Shown here piece by piece: positions 1-5,659 of a DNA stretch of 6,055 nucleotides. The notes under the pieces were generated by a model, which worked only from the letters and a program-made list of their open reading frames with translations, did no database searches and was not told where the DNA came from. This DNA comes from Bordetella parapertussis (lineage in GTDB: Bacteria; Pseudomonadota; Gammaproteobacteria; Burkholderiales; SG8-39). The first letter of the stretch is position 1; each line of letters opens with the position of its first letter. Where the stretch lies: NCBI GenBank assembly GCA_945869935.1, contig CAMBSA010000133.1:1-6055 (forward strand), written 5' to 3'. The position numbers and the translations under genes are program-made.

Positions 1-740
1 TCCTTCCAGCCGCGAAGGGCCGCACGGACGAAGCCGCGAACCACCTCGGGATTCTTCTGCGCGTAATCGGCACGGACACCGATGCTGTTGGCGTAGATGT
101 CCAGGCCGTTGTCACCGAGCAGGAAGCACTTGGCTTCGCCGTCCTTGACCGCGCGCTTGATGCCGGGTTCGCCCATGACGAACTGGTCGATCGACTGGAC
201 TTTGCGCGCGGCAAGCATCGCCACCCGCGCCGAGCCGTCGATATTGACCACCTTGAGGGTGGACGGGTCAAGGCCGTGCATCTTCATGAAGGCCTGATGA
301 ATCTTCGGCACCATGCTTGCCGTGCTTGAGCCGAACTCAAGCCCGACCATGTCCGCCGGCTTGGTGACATTCGCGCCGGGATTCAGGCTGAAGACGCAGT
401 ACGGCGGCTTCTGGTAATTCACCGCGACGATCCGGATGCCGCTGCCGGCCGCGCCGGTTGCCACCAGACTGGGGATATCCACGAAGGAAAGCTGAGCAAG
501 ACCGGAGACCAGCGAATTGATCGCGTCCGCCGTGCCCTTGGTCGGCGTGACGGTGACATTCAAGCCCTCTTCCTTGTAGTAGCCCTTTGCCAGTGCCACG
601 TACCAGGGGGCATGCCGCCCGAGCGCGATGAAATCAAGGGTGAAATTCACATCCACCGGCTTGCCCGCCTGCGCCGAAGCCGTACCGGGAAGCGCCGCCA
701 GAACCGCCAATGCCAAGCCCACCAGCTTATGCAGCTTCAT
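1..740 (-). CDS. NitT/TauT-type ABC transporter periplasmic substrate-binding protein (3' end outside window)
   Basis: This is the N-terminal 246 codons of a periplasmic binding protein of the SsuA/TauA/NMT1-like group, which captures a small organic ligand for an ABC importer. Residues 1-23 are a clear Sec signal peptide: MKLHK, a hydrophobic core, then a TASA cleavage site before QAGK. The mature part starts with a beta strand (VDVNFTLDF) and contains the family signature LAKGYYKEEGLNVTV near residues 45-60. Next come a short Thr/Gly segment (TKGTADAINSLVSG), a VDIPSLVATGAAGSG stretch and a late GEPGIKRAVKDGEAK segment, as expected for the two-lobed fold. The ATG at 740 is chosen because a strong GGAGGTG ribosome site lies 4 nt upstream and the signal peptide begins there. 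It follows the monooxygenase by 43 bp with no visible promoter, so co-transcription is likely. No permease or ATPase is visible; they could lie beyond the left edge. The ligand is unknown; an aromatic or carboxylated compound is inferred from the neighbours. Confidence 0.9.
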   Translation of the reverse strand, partial: MKLHKLVGLALAVLAALPGTASAQAGKPVDVNFTLDFIALGRHAPWYVALAKGYYKEEGLNVTVTPTKGTADAINSLVSGLAQLSFVDIPSLVATGAAGSGIRIVAVNYQKPPYCVFSLNPGANVTKPADMVGLEFGSSTASMVPKIHQAFMKMHGLDPSTLKVVNIDGSARVAMLAARKVQSIDQFVMGEPGIKRAVKDGEAKCFLLGDNGLDIYANSIGVRADYAQKNPEVVRGFVRAALRGWK

Positions 741-744
741 CGAA

Positions 745-751
745 CACCTCC
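745..751 (-). promoter_or_regulatory. Strong ribosome binding site of the ABC substrate-binding protein
   Basis: On the minus strand GGAGGTG sits 4 nt before the ATG at 740. It is nearly a full match to the anti-Shine-Dalgarno sequence and is the strongest such site seen in the window. That fits high translation of a periplasmic receptor even as the last visible gene of the transcript. Confidence 0.75.
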
Positions 752-783
752 ATGAAAATGACTCGTTGCACCCGAGACCGCGA

Positions 784-2397
784 TTATCCTCGACCTATAA
801 TTCCCAGGTACGCCCGCACCGCCGACATGCCGCCGTTCATCGGCAGCACCGCCGCAACATGGTCGTCGGGCCGCACCAGCACCACCGTATCCGCCGGACA
901 ACCGACGCGTTTGCGGAACAGCTCGCCCACATCGAGCAGGGAACGCGGACGCAGGCCGGAGTCGTGCGGCGCATCCCAGCGCGAGACGACGAAATGGCGC
1001 AGGCCGGGAACGTCGTCCGCGGGCAGCGGCGGACGACGACGAGAGTCGGTGAACCAGAGCGCGACGAACGAGTCCGCGGTGAGGTCGTGCGCGCGCAGCG
1101 GGCGACCGTCGGGCCCATGCAGCGGAAAATCCGGCAACCGATCACCCGCGCGCAGCGGCGGCGGCGACGCTTCGGTCTTGACCATCGACCAGTCACCCGA
1201 CCCGTCGACATCGAGGCGCACGCCGAGCAGGCTGCGTGTGTAGGCAAGGCCCCAGTCGGCACCGCTCATCGCACGTATTCTTTCTTCCGAGCCGTCGCCT
1301 TCGGTGCGCTGCATGTAGGCGCGGGCACCTTCGGCCATCTGCAGGGAACCCTGGGACGCCACCGGCAACTGCTCGACCTCGTATCCATCCAGCAGTCCCG
1401 GCTCCGCCCAGCCACGCAGCACCCATGCGAGGCGCCACGGAAGATTGGAGGCATCGAGCGCGCCGGTCACCACGCCAAGGCCCCACATCGGCGTGATCAG
1501 ATGCGCCGCATCGCCCATCAGGAAGGCATTGCCGACGCGCCACTTCTCGGCCACGCGAAGATGCACCGCATACACCACCTTGCCGACGATCTCGACGCCC
1601 TCGACCTCGCCGATGAAGCGCAGCACCTTGTCGCGCAGTTCCTCGGCCGAAGGCTCAATCGCATCTGCCGCGAGCGGAAACAGGAAGCGCCAGCAGTGCG
1701 GATGGCGCACCAGGATCATCCATTCCTGCGGATCGCTGAAGTAGGCGAGGTACGGATAGTCTCGCGGATTGCGGACGTCCAGATCGATCTTGAGATCGAT
1801 CAGCATGTAGCGGATTTCCAGCGATTCGCCGGCGATCTTCACGCCGAGCTGATGGCGAACGGTGCTGCGCCCGCCGTCGCAGGCGAGCAGGTAGCGGCCC
1901 TTGATCTGCTTTTTACCTTCGGGCGTTTCGACATCGACAACGACATGATCGCCCTTGTCCTCGAACGACACCAGCTTGTGGCGCATCAGCAGCGTTGCAT
2001 TAGTCGAACGTGCAAGCACTTCCGCGAGCGCAGGCTCGAGGTCCTGTTGCGGCAGATTGATCACGAAGGGATAGCGCGTGTCGTCGCGCAGCACCTCTGT
2101 ATGCACCGCGCGCTGCGAACGGTTGGTGGCGCGCTCGATGTCGCCGATTTCGTCCAGCCGGAGAGCGCGCGACATCACTTCGTCGGCGGCGCCGTAGCGA
2201 CGGAACACCTCGAGCGCACGGGTAAGCAGTGTGCCCGCCTTGGTGTCGACCGACAGCCTCGCGTCATCCTCGAGAACGATGCAGGGGATACCGTAATGCG
2301 ACAGCCCGAGGGCGGTGGTCAGCCCCACCGGACCCGCACCGACGACGATGACCGGAAGATCCTTGCCTTCGCTGGCGGTACTACTCCTGGGCGGCAT
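784..2397 (-). CDS. Class A FAD-dependent aromatic monooxygenase (PheA/TfdB/MhpA-like)
   Basis: This 537-residue flavoprotein hydroxylase is predicted to insert one oxygen atom from O2 into an aromatic substrate, using NAD(P)H. The N-terminal FAD Rossmann motif is at residues 17-25 (IVVGAGPVG), with E43 ending the second strand to bind ribose. The DG motif that contacts FAD and NAD(P)H is at 172-181 (ACDGGRSTVR). The GD motif is at 292-303 (FLMGDAAHLITP), followed by GLGVVTGALDASNLPWRL, a variant of the usual G(V)NTGIQDAHNLAWKL helix. Residues about 415-537 form the thioredoxin-like C-terminal domain of the phenol-hydroxylase subgroup (PLRAGDRLPDFPL, later TVVLVRPDDHVAAVLP). The length matches that subgroup (about 530-600). 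The start at 2397 lies 17 bp inside the end of the SDR gene, with GAGGGA upstream as ribosome site; no in-frame start occurs between it and the FAD motif. Class and fold are sure; the substrate (phenol, hydroxyphenylpropionate, resorcinol-type ring or other) is not determined. Confidence 0.93.
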   Translation of the reverse strand: MPPRSSTASEGKDLPVIVVGAGPVGLTTALGLSHYGIPCIVLEDDARLSVDTKAGTLLTRALEVFRRYGAADEVMSRALRLDEIGDIERATNRSQRAVHTEVLRDDTRYPFVINLPQQDLEPALAEVLARSTNATLLMRHKLVSFEDKGDHVVVDVETPEGKKQIKGRYLLACDGGRSTVRHQLGVKIAGESLEIRYMLIDLKIDLDVRNPRDYPYLAYFSDPQEWMILVRHPHCWRFLFPLAADAIEPSAEELRDKVLRFIGEVEGVEIVGKVVYAVHLRVAEKWRVGNAFLMGDAAHLITPMWGLGVVTGALDASNLPWRLAWVLRGWAEPGLLDGYEVEQLPVASQGSLQMAEGARAYMQRTEGDGSEERIRAMSGADWGLAYTRSLLGVRLDVDGSGDWSMVKTEASPPPLRAGDRLPDFPLHGPDGRPLRAHDLTADSFVALWFTDSRRRPPLPADDVPGLRHFVVSRWDAPHDSGLRPRSLLDVGELFRKRVGCPADTVVLVRPDDHVAAVLPMNGGMSAVRAYLGIIGRG

Positions 2398-3118
2398 ACG
2401 CGTAGTCCCTCGAAACGATGGACGCGGTCATGCTCGCCGCGTCCGATAACATAAACAGAAGCGGGCCGATGGCATCCTCCGGCGTACCCACACCGGTGGT
2501 GCCCTGCCAATGGCCGTGATCGGCGCCGGCGTTGGCGGCCCGGTACTGCGGCGTGTCGATGACGCCGGGCGCGACAAGGTTCACCCGCACCCGATGTTCC
2601 GCCACTTCCTTGCCGGCGCTGCGGATGAATGCCACAAGCGCGCCCTTGGTCGCGGAATAGGCAGATGCCTTCGGCCATCCGGTTGCCGCCAGGCCGGATG
2701 AAAACGCGATGATGCTGCCGCGGCGGCGCCTGATCATCCCGCCGATCGCCGCCTGGTAGCACCAGACAACGCCGTTGAGGTTGATGTCGAGCACCCGGCG
2801 CCAGAGCGCCTCCTCGGTCGCGTGGATGTCCACGCGCGGCTGGATCGCGGCGCCGCAGACCATGCCGTCGATCCTGCCGTGGCGCTGCTCGATACCGGCA
2901 AACGCGGCGAATACCGCGGCGCGGTCGGACACATCAAGGCGGACGAATTCGATCGCCGCATTCTCGGCGACAAGCGTCGCTGCGGCGGATTCATCGACAT
3001 CGCAGACGACGATTTTCGCGCCGATCTTCGCGCACGCCAGCGCGAGTGCCCTGCCGATGCCGTTGGCACCGCCCGTGATGACGATCACATCTCCGCTGGC
3101 ATCGAATTGCGCGCGCAT
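2381..3118 (-). CDS. SDR-family NAD(P)-dependent oxidoreductase
   Basis: A classical short-chain dehydrogenase/reductase of 245 residues, which interconverts an alcohol and a ketone with NAD(P). The cofactor motif TGGANGIG is at residues 15-22, and D40 at the end of strand 2 (VVCD) points to NAD(H) rather than NADP(H). D62-V63 (RLDVSD) contacts adenine. The active-site tetrad is complete: N113, S141, Y154 and K158 (SSG, then YSATK). The structural NNAG motif is altered to CGAA (88-91), and the C-terminal VDGGY-like segment is replaced by SRDYAY, so this is not a close match to the best-known FabG-type enzymes. The ATG at 3118 has AGGA 7 nt upstream and gives the normal N-terminus. It follows the cupin gene by 38 bp and overlaps the monooxygenase start by 17 bp, suggesting one operon with translational coupling. 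A role in oxidising or reducing the hydroxylated intermediate is inferred from position only. Confidence 0.93.
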   Translation of the reverse strand: MRAQFDASGDVIVITGGANGIGRALALACAKIGAKIVVCDVDESAAATLVAENAAIEFVRLDVSDRAAVFAAFAGIEQRHGRIDGMVCGAAIQPRVDIHATEEALWRRVLDINLNGVVWCYQAAIGGMIRRRRGSIIAFSSGLAATGWPKASAYSATKGALVAFIRSAGKEVAEHRVRVNLVAPGVIDTPQYRAANAGADHGHWQGTTGVGTPEDAIGPLLFMLSDAASMTASIVSRDYAYAAQE

Positions 3119-3156
3119 CGTTGCTTCCTGTCAGTGGTTCAGCGCAAGCGGGAATG

Positions 3157-3690
3157 CTAGCGTCGGCCGGTGCCGGGCTTTTTCTTCGCCGGAGCGCGCG
3201 ACGGGACCTTTTTCGCCGTTTTTTTCGCGGATTTTTTTGCCTTCTTTTTCACGCCACCTGCCACGCTGCCGACGGTGTCCTTGGTGTGGTACGACGGCAC
3301 TTCAAAATAATGCGGACCGTCGTACATCTCGATCAACAGCGAATCCTTGCGCGCAATCGTCGGTCCGTGCGGATGGCCTTGCGGGTTCATGTAGAACGCA
3401 CCGGGTTTGAGCACAAGGCCATTCGAGAGGTATTCGTACTCACCCTTGAGGCAATACATGAACTGGTTGGATGCATGAACATGGCGCGTGGGGACGCCCA
3501 CACCCTTCGGAATCTCGAACAGCGAAATGCTTGCGTGGGTCTTCGGGTGCTCCCAGAGCCGGTAGATCCGGAAACCGGCCGGAATGTTGCGCCAGCCCTT
3601 GGGGTCCAGCTTGTCGATCAGGATTTCGCGCCCCCCCGGAATCTTGACTGACAGGCCCGCCTTCGCTGACTTCTTTTTCGGTGTGGCCAA
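3157..3690 (-). CDS. Cupin-domain protein with lysine-rich histone-H1-like C-terminal tail (TTG start)
   Basis: A single-domain cupin of 177 residues. Cupin motif 1 is at about 63-83 (GVGVPTRHVHASNQF, then MYCLKG), giving metal-ligand candidates H70, H72 and, where Glu is usual, Q76. Motif 2 at 97-108 (GAFYMNPQGHPH) gives H108, exactly on the G-x5-P-x-G-x2-H pattern. Both ends are basic: ATPKKKSAK at the start, and a final 30 residues (148-177) with 12 Lys and 3 Arg in KKSA/KKTA-type repeats, unlike ordinary cupins. I choose the TTG at 3690 because AGGAG lies 6 nt upstream, Met-Ala-Thr-Pro-Lys is a natural N-terminus, and a plausible promoter lies between it and the earlier in-frame ATG at 3777. 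No signal peptide is present, so it is probably cytosolic. It could be a small metalloenzyme (isomerase, dioxygenase or decarboxylase) or a ligand sensor; the sequence does not decide. First gene of the set leading into the SDR and monooxygenase. Confidence 0.88.
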   Translation of the reverse strand: MATPKKKSAKAGLSVKIPGGREILIDKLDPKGWRNIPAGFRIYRLWEHPKTHASISLFEIPKGVGVPTRHVHASNQFMYCLKGEYEYLSNGLVLKPGAFYMNPQGHPHGPTIARKDSLLIEMYDGPHYFEVPSYHTKDTVGSVAGGVKKKAKKSAKKTAKKVPSRAPAKKKPGTGRR

Positions 3691-3696
3691 TTGGCT

Positions 3697-3701
3697 CTCC
3701 T
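3697..3701 (-). promoter_or_regulatory. Ribosome binding site that supports the TTG start of the cupin gene
   Basis: AGGAG on the minus strand lies 6 nt before the TTG at 3690. The alternative in-frame ATG at 3777 has no comparable site immediately upstream (the GGAGG there is followed by only CGGCG before ATG CGG) and would place 29 poorly cupin-like residues in front of the protein. Confidence 0.65.
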
Positions 3702-3733
3702 GTGCTGCACGAAATGCGTGCTTTAACGAATTG

Positions 3734-3762
3734 ATGTTAAGTGATGTATCACAGGAATACAA
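3734..3762 (-). promoter_or_regulatory. Candidate promoter of the cupin-SDR-monooxygenase operon
   Basis: On the minus strand TTGTAT (3762-3757) and TAACAT (3739-3734) are separated by 17 nt. The -35 matches consensus at 3 of 6 positions and the -10 at 4 of 6, so it is weak and probably regulated. Transcription would start near 3727, giving a leader of about 37 nt before the TTG start. The stretch is clearly more AT-rich than the flanking coding DNA. Prediction by eye only. Confidence 0.4.
3741..3752. promoter_or_regulatory. Palindromic operator candidate within the promoter spacer
   Basis: GTGAT-GT-ATCAC is a perfect inverted repeat with 5-bp arms and a 2-bp centre. It lies wholly between the predicted -35 and -10 boxes, where a bound dimeric repressor would block polymerase. 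The size resembles sites of GntR/FCD-type regulators, but the regulator gene is not in the window. A second inverted repeat, TTAAC-N8-GTTAA (3723-3740), surrounds the -10 box. Chance occurrence cannot be excluded. Confidence 0.35.
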
Positions 3763-3834
3763 GGCAACAAACCGCATCGCCGCCTCCCCGGGGCAACGCG
3801 CCGCCGGGCTGCGGAATGCACTTTAAAACGGGTG

Positions 3835-4836
3835 TTAGATGCGCAGCAGTTTTCGCGCGTTCGCCTCTACGATCGCGTTCTTTTGCGCATCGTCGAGATG
3901 CGGATGGTTCTCGACGATATCCACCGGCTGCTCGTAGGCGATCGGGAAGCAGTAATCGCTGCCCATGAGGATGCGGTCGGTGCCGATCACCTTGGCGAGG
4001 TAATCGATCACGTGATCGGAGTACCCCACGGTGTCGTAGTAGAAATGGCGAAGGTACTCGGATGGGCCTTTTTTCATCTTCTTCAGGTCGGCGCGCGTGT
4101 CGTAGCCGCGCTGCAGCCGCCATACGAGCCAGGGAAACGCGCCGCCCGCGTGAGGCAGCACGATGTCGAGCTTCGGGAATCGGTCCATCACGCCGCCGAA
4201 TATCAGATGCGCCGCGGCGATCGCCGATTCGAACGGGTTGCCCAGCAGGTTGGTGAGGTAGTGCGGCGTGAGGCGCTGGTGGTCGATGACCATCACCGGA
4301 TGCAGGAACAGCGGCAGTCCGGTCGCCTCGATCCGCTCATAGACCGGAAAGAACGAAGGGTCCGACAGTTCCTTGTCATTCACGCGGGTGGCGATGTAGA
4401 AGCCGCGAATTCCCGGCATCTTCGCGCAGCGTTCGATCTCCGCGATCGCGAGCTCGGGAAACTGCATCGGCAACGTGGCCAGACCAAACAGGCGCGTCGG
4501 ATGCTTTTCGTGCGCATCCACCAGCGAATCGTTGAACACCTGCGACAGGCGCACCGACAGGTCGCGATCGGCCCAGTACACCATCGGCTGCGACAGGGAC
4601 ATTGCGTGGGCCTGCAGGTGCTGCGAGTCCATCACGGCCAGACGCGTGTCCAGGTCCTTGAACTTCGGGCCGACCGGCCCGGTCATCAGGTGACCGAGCT
4701 TGAACTGCGGACCCTTGCCCTCGACCATCCGGAACTCGATGCCGTAGGACGCGCCGTGCTTTTCGATCAGATCGATGAAGCCCTGCGGAATGTAGTGGGC
4801 GTGGATGTCGATGCCGTGATTGTGGCCGTGGCTCAT
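3835..4836 (-). CDS. Amidohydrolase-family protein, ACMSD-like metal-dependent decarboxylase/hydrolase
   Basis: A 333-residue TIM-barrel enzyme of the amidohydrolase_2 group, which includes aminocarboxymuconate semialdehyde decarboxylase (ACMSD), gamma-resorcylate decarboxylase and related enzymes. Predicted metal ligands are H12 and H14 (IDIHAHYIP), H179 (LPLFLHP) and D294 (MGSDYCFP), with H229 (VLPHAGGAFPW) as the catalytic acid/base. Their spacing and the total length closely follow bacterial ACMSD. The N-terminus is His-rich (MSHGHNHGID), adding three histidines just before the HxH motif. The ATG at 4836 has AAGGA 7 nt upstream. The gene is preceded by 112 bp with repeats and a -10-like box, so it may be independently promoted, and is followed by a 144-bp gap before the cupin gene, so it need not belong to the same transcript. 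A decarboxylase or ring-cleavage-product hydrolase role fits the neighbouring hydroxylase; the true substrate is unknown, and ACMSD itself is unlikely without other kynurenine-type genes. Confidence 0.9.
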   Translation of the reverse strand: MSHGHNHGIDIHAHYIPQGFIDLIEKHGASYGIEFRMVEGKGPQFKLGHLMTGPVGPKFKDLDTRLAVMDSQHLQAHAMSLSQPMVYWADRDLSVRLSQVFNDSLVDAHEKHPTRLFGLATLPMQFPELAIAEIERCAKMPGIRGFYIATRVNDKELSDPSFFPVYERIEATGLPLFLHPVMVIDHQRLTPHYLTNLLGNPFESAIAAAHLIFGGVMDRFPKLDIVLPHAGGAFPWLVWRLQRGYDTRADLKKMKKGPSEYLRHFYYDTVGYSDHVIDYLAKVIGTDRILMGSDYCFPIAYEQPVDIVENHPHLDDAQKNAIVEANARKLLRI

Positions 4837-4887
4837 GCAATTTTCCTTGTGATCGCCGCAGTCGCCGGGAGATGCGGTCGCGGCCGG

Positions 4888-4893
4888 ATTTTA
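4888..4893 (-). promoter_or_regulatory. -10-like box upstream of the amidohydrolase
   Basis: TAAAAT on the minus strand (5 of 6 to TATAAT) lies about 52 nt before the ATG at 4836, in otherwise GC-rich sequence. The hexamer at the proper 17-nt distance (CTCGGT, 4916-4911) is a poor -35, but TTGACC motifs of the 15-bp repeats sit just upstream, as at a promoter that needs an activator. Prediction by eye. Confidence 0.35.
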
Positions 4894-4912
4894 CGCGACT
4901 GCCGGGGAGTAC

Positions 4913-4957
4913 CGAGGGTCAACTACGCGAGGGTCAACGGCCCCAGGATCAACGGCG
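4913..4957. repeat. Three tandem 15-bp repeats upstream of the amidohydrolase
   Basis: Units begin at 4913, 4928 and 4943. The first two share an identical 11-bp core, CGAGGGTCAAC; the third has CCAGGATCAAC (9 of 11). Adjacent full units agree at 12 of 15 positions. Read on the minus strand the core is GTTGACCCTCG. The third unit overlaps the stop codon and last codons of the coiled-coil gene (stop at 4949-4951). The array lies immediately upstream of the -10-like box for the amidohydrolase, so it may be a set of regulator sites or simply a small duplication at a gene end. Confidence 0.7.
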
Positions 4958-5608
4958 ACGTTCGCCGAAAGTCTCCCAACGCGTATCTATACGAAGGTCG
5001 TTGAGCAGGAAACCGGAGTCCTCGTCGCCGCGAAACGCCTTCCATTGCGTCGCGACCACCACTCCGAGGGCAAATACCGCCAGCATTGCGAAGAGCGCAA
5101 CGACGCGTCGCGCTTTCCTCGCGCCCTCGGCCCTCGTGCGCGCCTGATCAAGGGATGCACGCTTGTCCGCCACCGCTTGCGCGCGGAGCTCGGCGTCAAC
5201 GCGTTCAGCCGCTGCGTGAGTCGTCTGTGCAGATAAATCCTCCGCAAGCAGACTCGCTGCAAGCGCTCGTTTGTCGGCCTCCTCCCGGAGTCGGGCGGCC
5301 TCGGTCGCGGCACGTTCGAGTTCAAGTCGTGCGACCGACTCCTTCGCAAGCCGCTGCTGCGCGGTGATGCGCTCTTCGGCGGCGATCCGGGCCGCATCCT
5401 CGGCCTGCATGCGTCGTTGCGCCTGCTGTGCAAGACGGACTTCCGCATCGGTTCGATCCCGGGCGCGCGCCGCGGCGAGGCGTTCCGACGTTTCGCGCGC
5501 GTCCGCTGCCTCTGTCAGTTCAATCTCTTCTTGCTCATGCGCGACAAGCCCTTCGGCCGGAGCCGCCCGATGCCCTCCATCGTCCCGTCCCGTGTCCTCA
5601 GCGCTCAT
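4949..5608 (-). CDS. Hypothetical coiled-coil protein with one C-terminal membrane helix
   Basis: I do not recognise this 219-residue protein. Residues 1-25 are polar and Gly/Asp-rich. Residues about 25-165 are an almost unbroken Ala/Glu/Arg/Gln helix with regularly spaced Leu/Ala (for example RLAAARARDRTDAEVRLAQQ and KESVARLELERAATEAARL), typical of a long coiled coil. A single hydrophobic helix spans about 169-187 (VVALFAMLAVFALGVVVAT), preceded by KARR, and is followed by a short tail of about 32 residues ending ERRR. By the positive-inside rule the coiled coil would face the cytoplasm with a short periplasmic tail, i.e. a tail-anchored arrangement. AGGA lies 5 nt before the ATG at 5608. 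It follows the TctC gene by 51 bp, so the two may be co-transcribed, but it has no evident enzymatic link to its neighbours. Low complexity makes any homology call unreliable. That it is coding is supported by its composition, ribosome site and clean placement between genes. Confidence 0.72.
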   Translation of the reverse strand: MSAEDTGRDDGGHRAAPAEGLVAHEQEEIELTEAADARETSERLAAARARDRTDAEVRLAQQAQRRMQAEDAARIAAEERITAQQRLAKESVARLELERAATEAARLREEADKRALAASLLAEDLSAQTTHAAAERVDAELRAQAVADKRASLDQARTRAEGARKARRVVALFAMLAVFALGVVVATQWKAFRGDEDSGFLLNDLRIDTRWETFGERRR

Positions 5609-5659
5609 GGACGTCCTGCGCTGGGCTTTCGCTGCCCCCGGATATGCGCGTCATGGTGG

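Noticed and set aside
97..297. Short plus-strand frame in the left part of the window
   Set aside because: It is antisense to the ABC substrate-binding protein, whose translation is continuous through this stretch.
628..2454. 608-codon open frame on the plus strand opposite the monooxygenase
   Set aside because: It is rich in Arg, His and Ala with no recognisable domain, and it lies exactly antisense to a protein with complete FAD motifs, also crossing the receptor start and the SDR end. Long antisense frames are expected in GC-rich DNA.
2775..3651. Plus-strand frames opposite the SDR and cupin genes
   Set aside because: They are antisense to genes with full SDR and cupin motifs and lack ribosome sites or recognisable domains.
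3157..3690. Cupin as 3-hydroxyanthranilate 3,4-dioxygenase, pairing with an ACMSD in a kynurenine or 2-nitrobenzoate pathway
   Set aside because: The size and the neighbouring ACMSD-like gene made this tempting, but the sequence around the ligand residues does not resemble that dioxygenase, Gln replaces the Glu ligand, and no other kynurenine-pathway gene is present.
3775..3834. Possible terminator after the amidohydrolase
   Set aside because: GC-rich self-complementary stretches such as CCCCGGGG are present, but there is no clear stem-loop followed by a T run on the minus strand.
3832..5004. 390-codon open frame on the plus strand opposite the amidohydrolase
   Set aside because: Composition (His/Arg/Val-rich) is that of a mirror frame, and the opposite strand encodes a complete metal-binding enzyme with a good ribosome site.
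5590..5655. 18-codon frame starting at an ATG just after the TctC stop and overlapping the coiled-coil gene start
   Set aside because: It has no clear ribosome site or conserved feature and is most simply the spacer between two genes; a leader peptide role has no support.
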